From contig JAUPSS010000010.1 of assembly GCA_040285825.1 (NCBI GenBank), forward strand, positions 992,001 to 1,056,000: a stretch of DNA of 64,000 bases, read 5' to 3'. The notes beneath the pieces are model-generated. The model ran no database searches. It was not told the DNA's origin and saw only the letters and a program-made list of their open reading frames with translations. The DNA comes from Eukaryota sp. TZLM1-RC (taxonomy: Eukaryota; Metamonada: BaSk clade). Each line of letters begins with the position of its first letter. The stretch's first letter is position 1. The position numbers were made by a program, and so were the translations under genes. Shown piece after piece: positions 57,082 to 64,000 of the stretch.

Positions 57082-58427
57082 GGTATCTCTCAATTTTTGC
57101 AGATCTTTTAACAAACTTCGAGTCAAATTTTTTTCTTCTTTATTAGAAGTAAATGAATCTTTAATTCGAAGTCATGTATTTTGTTCAGCAGATTTGGGTG
57201 GAATTGGATTCACCAAATCTTCGATTCTGTGTAAAGCAGCATTTTTGGGAGGTGGTAAAAATTTTGTTTTTGAATTTTTCCAAAGGTTCCCTTTTGATGT
57301 TCATCTGATCAATGGTGAATCAAATTTTTACTTGAATCAACTGCAATTTGAATTAGAAAATTTGCCCAGTGATATCTGGATTCAGTGTTTTCCTTAAAAT
57401 GTTCAAGAAATTCCCACTCGATCACTTCCAAATTTACGTTTTTGCTTGAAAAAGCTTCAGCACCATCTGGTTAAATTATATGAAGGCTTGGATTATGAAG
57501 TAAGACTTGGCTTGGCCAAAACTAAAAATCCCGCTTTCGGTAATTTTTTAAAGGATATTCGTGATAGTTCAGCTGCTGCTTTAGTAACTCAAGTTCCCTC
57601 TGTTTATGGACTTTTGTTAAAAGACAATGAATGGCTTCTAAACATGCGTTTTCGTTGTTTTCTGTGGCCAAACAATTTGCCCAATCATTTAACTTGTAAA
57701 TGTGGTAAACCTCTTTTGTTTACTCATCTTTTGAACTGTAAACATTTCATTACGTTTAGAAGCAAAGTGCATAATAACGTGAGGGACCAAATTTATGTAA
57801 TGTGCAAATCATATCGTGTAGATTCCTTTTTAGAACCGCTGTTATCAAAACTGATTCTTGATGATCCCAATATTGATAGTACGCGTTACAACAGAGCTTC
57901 TATGGGTCTGACTAGAGGTGATTTAGTTGTTCCTGGTTTAAATGGTAGTTTTACTATTTTGGACGCCATGTCTATTGACCCTTGTAATTCCTCTAACGAA
58001 CATTTCATTAACTCGGATGTAAATAATCCTCTTCTTGCAGGCGAAAAATATAAAATTGCTAAATATGCGAAACCCATTTCCTCGGTTAATGAAAATTCTC
58101 ATGCCCAATATAATTTATGTCCATTTGTTTTTTCTTTGCTTGGATCTCTAGGTAAGGCTGCTATGGCTTTCCTTGAGGATTTTGTTGTAGTTGTAAAGGA
58201 AAGAACTGGAAGAATTTTCAATCGTGTTTACTGGCAAAACAGGATTGTATTTTCTATTTTTAAGGGAATGGTAACACTAATTTCTGATTCACTATCTTCT
58301 TTTGGGAAATTTTCTGAATCTTTAGCGATTAATTGTTTTGATGTAGGGGAGGCAGGTTTTGAGGATGTGGATTTTTAATTGTGTATTTCATATTTGTTGT
58401 TGAATAAAAATAAACTTATTTTCAAAA
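57082..58427 (+). mobile_element. Family C non-LTR retroelement, 5'-truncated insertion with target-site duplication
   Basis: Begins inside the thumb/linker (LGGIGFTKSSILCKAAFLGGG). After a frame interruption near 57397 it is open from 57446 to 58378: VRLGLAKTKNPAFGNFL, the knuckle CKCGKPLLFTHLLNCKHF, the endonuclease-like segment TRGDLVVPGLNGSFTILDAMSIDP, SHAQYNLCP and the end FWQ/YWQNRIVFSIFKGM. It ends with a poly(A)-like run and is flanked by a 14-bp direct repeat, as expected for target-primed integration with 5' truncation. Its intact C-terminal frame makes it the youngest copy in the window. Confidence 0.88.
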
Positions 58428-58441
58428 AAAAAACGCAATTC
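58428..58441 (+). repeat. Right target-site duplication of the family C insertion
   Basis: AAAAAACGCAATTC, matching 57068-57081. Confidence 0.65.
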
Positions 58442-58559
58442 TATTTTGTCATAAAGATAATGATGAATCGTTTATTCTTCTTGTGCTAGAAAAAACAACG
58501 GTTGAAAGTTGATTCAACAAAAAGGAGTTAGTTTTTCTAAAGTTTCGAAACACAACTTT

Positions 58560-59000
58560 TGGAATTTCAATAATTCATAAGATTTACACAATATGAAACG
58601 AATTTTGTTCAACCAAAATTTCTTGGACAAAATCAGTATAAATGACCATGTGCAATTGAAATTTTCCCAAATCTTCGAGGCTCATAAATTATACCAAAAT
58701 GTGCATTTATTTACTTTTTCTTACAACAATGGAGGAAATTTTCCTCTACAACATATGATTTGTATATATTTTCAAGAACATTATTTTCATGCACTCTAGT
58801 CAACAAATTTTTCTCTTCGCAGAGTGTATTTCAAATCCGTTTTTGGGGTTTTTTTGAGCGATTGAAGAAAACACTGCTTCCATATTTGTGTGTCAATTTT
58901 TGAAATTTCTGCATTTACTTAATTAATACTGTTCGGTAGCCATTAGTAAATCTATTGACTATAGAAAATCTTTCCGAGAACCCAAATGAGGCACTTCTAA
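58560..59000 (-). mobile_element. Strongly decayed family B retroelement fragment
   Basis: Nucleotide-level resemblance to about 16160-16430, for example the TTGAAATTTCTGCATTTA and ATCTTTCCGAGAAC stretches. No open frame survives on the coding strand. Confidence 0.55.
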
Positions 59001-59157
59001 GTTCCACAATTAAAACACAATAAGTAAATCTTTAGTTATTCTATAACTCGAAGCACCTTAATTACCAGAATTTCAAACAAAATTCCTGATTGTTGCTTTC
59101 CCTCGGAGACATATTCGAACTTCTCTCTGTAGTGTAATTGTTCCGGAAAAAACATAG

Positions 59158-59229
59158 TTCTCTCGCTGAGAATCGAACTCAGATTGCCAGATTCAGAGTC
59201 TGGCGTGCTAACCATTACACTACGAGAGA
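59158..59229 (-). tRNA. tRNA-Gln(CTG)
   Basis: Acceptor TCTCTCG/CGAGAGA, anticodon stem CCAGA/TCTGG fully paired, loop CTCTGAA (anticodon CTG), T arm CTGAG TTCGATT CTCAG. Identical to the copy at 23552 except for one stem base. Confidence 0.95.
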
Positions 59230-60081
59230 CGGCCATATTTTGGGGAAAGGACCTATAATATAAGGCGACTAAGCATAAGACGAATTTTTCAGTCGCCAAT
59301 TTTTAACAATTTTCAACTTGTTTGATTTGTATTCTTAGAACTAATTAATAATATATGAAAAAAACCTTGTTTGATCAATAAATTCCAAATTTTGTGACTT
59401 CCAGTTCCCACATTCAGCAGCCACTGTATGGTGCTCATGCTAGGGTTGATTTTGAAATCATTAGTGGAATTGTTCTACCTCTTTCCTTCTCTTGAGCAAT
59501 ATTTAAAATTATGAATGATCTTGAAAATTGGCCATTTTATTGAGTGGCCAAATTATTTAGTCACCAAATTTTTCGGAATACGGTATTGTGTGTAGAAAAT
59601 TGTTGGATGCCAGATATGTTGGGCAATTTGAGCGACCAAAAATAAATTAATAGGCGCCCAATTTTTTCGACACGGCTCTGACATTGTCTCCAAAAATAAA
59701 ATTGGGCGTTCGGAAAAACTCCCAATAAAAAGGCAACCAATTTTTTGGGAACCCAATAAATATGCAACTAATTTTTTGAAAACTCAGTAATTTAGGCGCC
59801 CAACAATTGAGTAAACACGGTATCAGTGCAGAAATGTTCAATAAAAAAGACTGGAATACACAATCATTTCCTCAAAATTTGGCATCAGAATTGCGATTAT
59901 CACTATATTCGGCAGTGATGCTAAACTCACTGAGATTTAGTGACCAAAAGAACAATAATTTAATCGTTGAATTTTATAATCTGTAATATTTTATGAAAAA
60001 CACTGGTATTAAAAACAATATACTTCATTTCAATTGCTTTTCAAACAAAAAATACCCTTAAATACCACTAAAAACATCAAT
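59230..60081. other. Intergenic with degenerate repeats
   Basis: No protein gene supported. Overlapping minus-strand ORFs at 59553-59841 arise from the repeated sequence and are not credible genes. An inverted pair GGCGACT / AGTCGCC lies near 59262 and 59291. Confidence 0.5.
59724..59816. repeat. 31-nt tandem repeat, about three units
   Basis: Units at 59724-59754, 59755-59785 and 59786-59816 share AATAAA..GCAACCAATTTTTTG-like sequence. Weaker related units (GGCGCCCAATTTTTTCG near 59651) lie upstream, and the last unit is the most diverged. Confidence 0.6.
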
Positions 60082-61416
60082 TTATTCAATCCGTCGTTCC
60101 AATTGACCTACCCTGTTACTCAAGCTTCGTACTTCATCTAATATAGCTCTCAATAATAATGCTTCTTCCACCCCTCTTCTCTCCACCCCAACACCTTGCT
60201 GGTGATTGGGGACTGGTTCTGGTTGATGAGGTTGTGGCTGGGCCTGAGGAGGAGGAGGCGAAGGAGGTGCAATAGCTTCAAGCCTCCTCGTCGTGGGATT
60301 AAACCTCACCGTCACCATTGTCCTAGACGGGGTAACTGCAGAAGAAATGAATTCCGAACGATATGGCGAAGGTGGATCCAATGCGTATAATGCTATCGGT
60401 GCCTGGCAGATTGGGCATGCTTGTCGTTGAGCAAACCACCTCATGAGACACACCTTGTGGAAGGAGTGAGAGCACGTGAGTTTCTTGCCATAGTTACCGC
60501 TGGGCTGGGATTCCTCGGAGAAAGCAGGAACATTGAGGGGACATTGACAGATTGTGCAAGTCTCAGATGCATCCTCAGGTGCAGGCAACATTGCTAATCT
60601 ACCGCTTTGGATGCGCCATTCTCTCCAGTTTTTCAGTACCAAAACTACTTTTTTAGAAGCAGAAATGGCTTCCAAGAGAGTAAATAATGGAGGGCCGCTG
60701 GTGATGAATGTCAGTATTAAAGTTGCCACTAGTGAAGCCATCACGTGAGAGATCGCAGAAGTCAATTGAATTCCAAAGACTATATTCTGAAGAGAGGCAT
60801 CACCAGCTGGAATTAATAGTGAGGCCACAATGGTAGCACCGGCTTCGTAAAGTCTAATGGCGATGAGGAGGAGCTCAGCGAGGGAGATGAAGGCCCATTT
60901 GTGGTTGTATGTTAGAGTTATTAAGAATAGAATGAATGATATATCTAAAATTGTGAAAATTATCGTAGATGTGAGAGCGTATTTAAGCTGAGATCGATGA
61001 TGTACATCTTCTTCCTGAGTATCACTAGACAAAGAGTTTCCCAACTTCTCAAGCCGATCGGTGACAACCCAATGTGCGATTTTAAGGAAGAGTAGAGCAA
61101 AATTTACTGGAATACAGTACTCAAAATCTCCTGCTCCACTGAGAGCAACAATGTAGATAAAGTTGGGGATGATAAGACGTAACCGAAATTTGACTAACTC
61201 AGATTCGCTGGAATCGAGCTGGCCAAGAAGAGCACTTTTGAATAGATATATGATAGAGATTGACAATGCAAGTGCCATGTTAATAAGGATGACTTGATTA
61301 AATCGGTTATGTACGAGGAGATAAAGAGTGTTGTAGAGATCATGTTCTTTGTAGGCTGAGATCGAAGTGCTCAGAATTGTCGAAACAATGGATCCATAGA
61401 CATAGAGTTTCAACAT
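60082..61416 (-). CDS. HRD1/synoviolin-type ER membrane RING-H2 E3 ligase
   Basis: 444 aa, single exon. The first 250 residues hold about six hydrophobic helices with HRD1-like landmarks: HNRFNQVILINMALAL, SALLGQLDSSESE, LLFLKIAHWVVTDRLEKL. The RING-H2 finger lies at about 287-337 (C287, C290, C315, H317, H320, C323, C334, C337), with an insert between the second and third ligands that is longer than usual. The tail has a Pro/Gln-rich stretch and a C-terminal coiled coil. HRD1 ubiquitinates misfolded proteins during ER-associated degradation. Confidence 0.82.
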   Translation of the reverse strand: MLKLYVYGSIVSTILSTSISAYKEHDLYNTLYLLVHNRFNQVILINMALALSISIIYLFKSALLGQLDSSESELVKFRLRLIIPNFIYIVALSGAGDFEYCIPVNFALLFLKIAHWVVTDRLEKLGNSLSSDTQEEDVHHRSQLKYALTSTIIFTILDISFILFLITLTYNHKWAFISLAELLLIAIRLYEAGATIVASLLIPAGDASLQNIVFGIQLTSAISHVMASLVATLILTFITSGPPLFTLLEAISASKKVVLVLKNWREWRIQSGRLAMLPAPEDASETCTICQCPLNVPAFSEESQPSGNYGKKLTCSHSFHKVCLMRWFAQRQACPICQAPIALYALDPPSPYRSEFISSAVTPSRTMVTVRFNPTTRRLEAIAPPSPPPPQAQPQPHQPEPVPNHQQGVGVERRGVEEALLLRAILDEVRSLSNRVGQLERRIE

Positions 61417-62060
61417 TGCGGTTGTAAATCACAATTTGGAAAGGAATTTGGATAAACACTCAAAACAGCTTGACAGAATTTGCCCAATTGAAACACCCCA
61501 ACATTTAACTCGGTCAGTACAAACCCACAGCACTAACCAATAAGTAATTGATAATATTCATCAGGCTTGATCAAGGAATAAAGTCCCAAAAGTAATACTA
61601 TGTTTTAACATTTTTCTGATTAAAGTAAAATGCTTGTTTCTATATGCACCAAATTTGAACCAATGACAAAATGACTAATGTCAAAAATTCAAACACGTTG
61701 AGAACAATTTCAGAATACAATCTATCGGACACTGTCAATATCCATTTCAGTATCCACTCCCAGTCTATTTGGTTCACTTCACCCGTGACGTGATCTACCT
61801 CTTCATTGAAGCTGAAGATCATGAAAGTCAAAATCATACGTGATGATAGTAAACGTATGTTTTGAGGAGAGAAAATGTGAAAAACCAATAGAGTTGGAGT
61901 CCCATTTTATTCTCTTCAAAAATACTTTATTGTTAACAACTAGTCAACTCAGCTATGCATTGGCATTGAGTTATTCACCAAAATAGGCGAAATAGTAAAG
62001 ATTAGAGATGGGCCTTCTCTTCCTTATTTGACCAAGATCCATCAAAAATGACACGTAAGC
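61417..62060. other. Intergenic between divergent genes
   Basis: An 82-codon minus-strand ORF (61640-61888) has hydrophobic ends but no recognisable family. Otherwise nothing seen. Confidence 0.35.
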
Positions 62061-64000
62061 ATGACGAAAAACCCATTAAATATTTTGTTTCATCATTCAT
62101 TATATCATCTTCATCTTGCAATGTCTCACCTAGAATGCGGAATATGCCTTCAGATCATGGAGCAACCGACTACGCTCCCTTGTGGTCATAGCTTCTGTCG
62201 TGATCGATGTCTGTTGCCCTCAAAGAAGCATAACTCCACCTGTCCTCAATGCCGCGAGGAGATTCCATCAATGTCTCACCGTATCAATATTACTCTGCGA
62301 GATATCATTGAATCCTCCTCTCAACACTCTCCCGAACCTCAACTCTGTAAAGGATGCGAAGATGCTCCTGCCACCCTCTTCTGCTCTGATTGCGATTCTT
62401 CTCTTTGCAAGAACTGTTCTGACCATGCACATATTCTCAAGATGTTCCAATCCCATAACATCGTACCCCTCTCCGAACGTTCCAATGTCTCCTTGCCAAA
62501 ATGCCCTCACCATAAGGCTAAACAAATCGAGCATTATTGCACCAAGTGCAAGGTTGCTCTATGCGATTCATGTGGCTTGCTCCAAGGCCACTCACTCCAC
62601 CATGAAGCTCTTGTTTCTTTTTCACAAGCCAAGGAAGCCTTCACAAAGCAAATTGAAGAGTTTCAGGCCAGAGCTTCTACTATTACCCCCTTAGTAGTTC
62701 AATCCGGGGATAAAGTAGAATCTGTCGTAAGGGAAACCCTCAATCAATCCCAATCAATTCTTCATGATTTGATTGGTGATTTGATTAGACAGTCAGGCAC
62801 CAAACTTCAGCAGTTGGAATCATCAAATACTGTTGAAGAATCACTTGCTTTTGATGGTGCTGCCAAGGAAAGAGCTCAAGAAGAGATTCAAAAGATTTAT
62901 AATGTAGTTGATCAATTTAAAACTACTTTATTTTCTTGTTTTGATAATTTAGAATCTGAAACTATTGGTTTTAAGCTATCTTTATTAGGTAAATTACTTG
63001 GCAAGGAGTTGATTGATGTTGACAAGCTGAATATTTCAAAGACAGCTCAAGAACTTGTCTTTGCTGCCCAAATTGGTCAAGATTGTGTCCCTTCAAGAGA
63101 TGAAATTGATGAATTTATTCCTCTTGAAATTGATTTGGAATTAAAACAAATATTAATTATCAATTTTATTAATAATTCAAAATCAATTAATGTTTCAGAT
63201 TTTATTTGGCTCTTTAACCTTGAATCTAATTTAGTTTCCCATATTGATTCTCATTTAGTTATTTCTAAATTGGAATTTGGTAGGTTTTCCAATCAAGAAT
63301 TTATCAATATTGTTAATTTTGCAATTCAACAATCTAATTCTTTGTTATTAAGCAAGGTTATTGATAATTATTCATTTCAATTAGTTCCAGAATTACCAAC
63401 TATTCCAATTAATTTATTATCAAACATCACTTTAACAAATTCTTTAAATAAAAGAAAAGAAGAATGGTTGGAGAAGGTAATTAAAAAGAATTGTTCAAGA
63501 GACAATATTGGTGAAATTTCCAGAAATTTATTAGGGAGGGAATTGATGACCAAAATTAGTGTTGGGGTTTGGGCTTACTCAAATCACATAAACGACCTAA
63601 CCACCAAGCTTAATAAAGGTTTAACTGAAAATTGGGGGGATTTAGAAGTTGTTATTAATTCATGTGGTAACGACATCAACAATTACAAACAACTTGAACC
63701 TTTTGATGTGGTGGTGTTGTCTCCTGCCGATGTCCCTTGTCCCGGCCAATACCTAAACCAGCTGTTAGAAGCCGGTAAGGGTTTGGTATTGTTCAACTGG
63801 GGTCCATCATCAAGCCCCCAAGGGTTCAATTACTCTTGCTTTAGTGGGGGTGGTATTTATAACCTTGGATCACAACAAAACATTGTTAAAACAAAGTCAA
63901 ATGACCCAATATTCACAAATGTCAACTCTTTTGCTGTTCCTTATGCTCGTAAAGATGCCCAACTTGTCAATGGAACCTTGTTGGCAAGTGTGTCTAATGG
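62061..64000 (+). CDS. TRIM-like RING/B-box protein, second copy, cut by window end
   Basis: An open frame from ATG 62061 (or the TRIM-like start MSHLECGICL at 62121) to the last base, over 620 codons, with no stop. It is collinear with the protein at 38233-40332: RING, two B-boxes (LFCSDCDSSLCKNC; HHKAKQIEHYCTKC), coiled coil, and the GATase-like domain up to NGTLLASVSNG. Substitutions are many but the frame is kept, so it is a functional paralogue rather than a dead copy. Upstream sequence from about 62030 is also shared. Confidence 0.83.
   Translation, partial: MTKNPLNILFHHSLYHLHLAMSHLECGICLQIMEQPTTLPCGHSFCRDRCLLPSKKHNSTCPQCREEIPSMSHRINITLRDIIESSSQHSPEPQLCKGCEDAPATLFCSDCDSSLCKNCSDHAHILKMFQSHNIVPLSERSNVSLPKCPHHKAKQIEHYCTKCKVALCDSCGLLQGHSLHHEALVSFSQAKEAFTKQIEEFQARASTITPLVVQSGDKVESVVRETLNQSQSILHDLIGDLIRQSGTKLQQLESSNTVEESLAFDGAAKERAQEEIQKIYNVVDQFKTTLFSCFDNLESETIGFKLSLLGKLLGKELIDVDKLNISKTAQELVFAAQIGQDCVPSRDEIDEFIPLEIDLELKQILIINFINNSKSINVSDFIWLFNLESNLVSHIDSHLVISKLEFGRFSNQEFINIVNFAIQQSNSLLLSKVIDNYSFQLVPELPTIPINLLSNITLTNSLNKRKEEWLEKVIKKNCSRDNIGEISRNLLGRELMTKISVGVWAYSNHINDLTTKLNKGLTENWGDLEVVINSCGNDINNYKQLEPFDVVVLSPADVPCPGQYLNQLLEAGKGLVLFNWGPSSSPQGFNYSCFSGGGIYNLGSQQNIVKTKSNDPIFTNVNSFAVPYARKDAQLVNGTLLASVSN

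Noticed and set aside
59553-59841. Three overlapping minus-strand ORFs
   Set aside because: Caused by the 31-nt repeats lacking stops in several frames; no protein character.
62182-62694. 170-codon plus-strand ORF at the second TRIM-like gene
   Set aside because: Wrong frame; the frame from 62061 carries RING and B-box residues to the window end.
1-64000. CRISPR arrays, rRNA genes, bacterial operons or phage modules
   Set aside because: No regularly spaced direct repeats, no rRNA signatures; genes are monocistronic with eukaryotic introns.

Overview
The window is nuclear DNA of a unicellular eukaryote: AT-rich, standard genetic code (all three stops used), three eukaryotic-type tRNA genes, spliceosomal introns, and genes for AP-3 mu, an HRD1-type ER ubiquitin ligase, the ATPase OLA1, queuosine salvage (QNG1) and two coiled-coil proteins of centrosome or basal-body type (FAM184 and CCDC77 families). 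The coiled-coil genes suggest a lineage that makes cilia or flagella; TRIM-like, GBP-like and NlpC/P60 genes would suit a phagotrophic amoeboflagellate or anaerobic protist. I cannot name the lineage from sequence alone. The most distinctive genomic trait is ultra-short introns: eight reconstructed introns in five genes are 28-34 nt long.

Layout. 1-10 kb: tail of a retroelement, a 2-Cys peroxiredoxin, a broken copy of a secreted or membrane protein gene, a BAR-domain gene, a compact Fanzor-like relic, a Fanzor C-terminal fragment, tRNA-Lys, a secreted NTF2-like gene and a nearly full-length but decayed Fanzor gene. 10-19.4 kb: a five-exon NlpC/P60 gene, then nested and abutting non-LTR retroelements. 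20-35 kb: host genes (FAM184-like, tRNA-Gln, a giant RING/GBP-GTPase/Cys-rich/vWA protein, CCDC77-like, YbjN-like). 36-43.6 kb: retroelement fragments, a TRIM-like gene, OLA1. 43.7-56 kb: AP-3 mu, retroelement debris, an inverted second copy of the peroxiredoxin neighbourhood, a third Fanzor fragment, a secreted protein, QNG1. 57-64 kb: a retroelement with visible target-site duplication, tRNA-Gln, a 31-nt repeat, HRD1-like, and an inverted second copy of the TRIM-like gene that runs off the window end.

Mobile DNA dominates the non-host sequence. Two kinds of RNA-guided nuclease relic (Fanzor, the eukaryotic TnpB relatives) lie within 6 kb of each other, one family in three copies that share their 3' flank. 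At least four families (called A-D here) of non-LTR retroelements encode a reverse transcriptase followed by a Cys/His knuckle and a restriction-like endonuclease region. Two inverted duplications (peroxiredoxin block; TRIM-like gene) link the two halves of the window. The host genes are mostly housekeeping trafficking, ER quality control and translation functions and do not form an operon-like unit.
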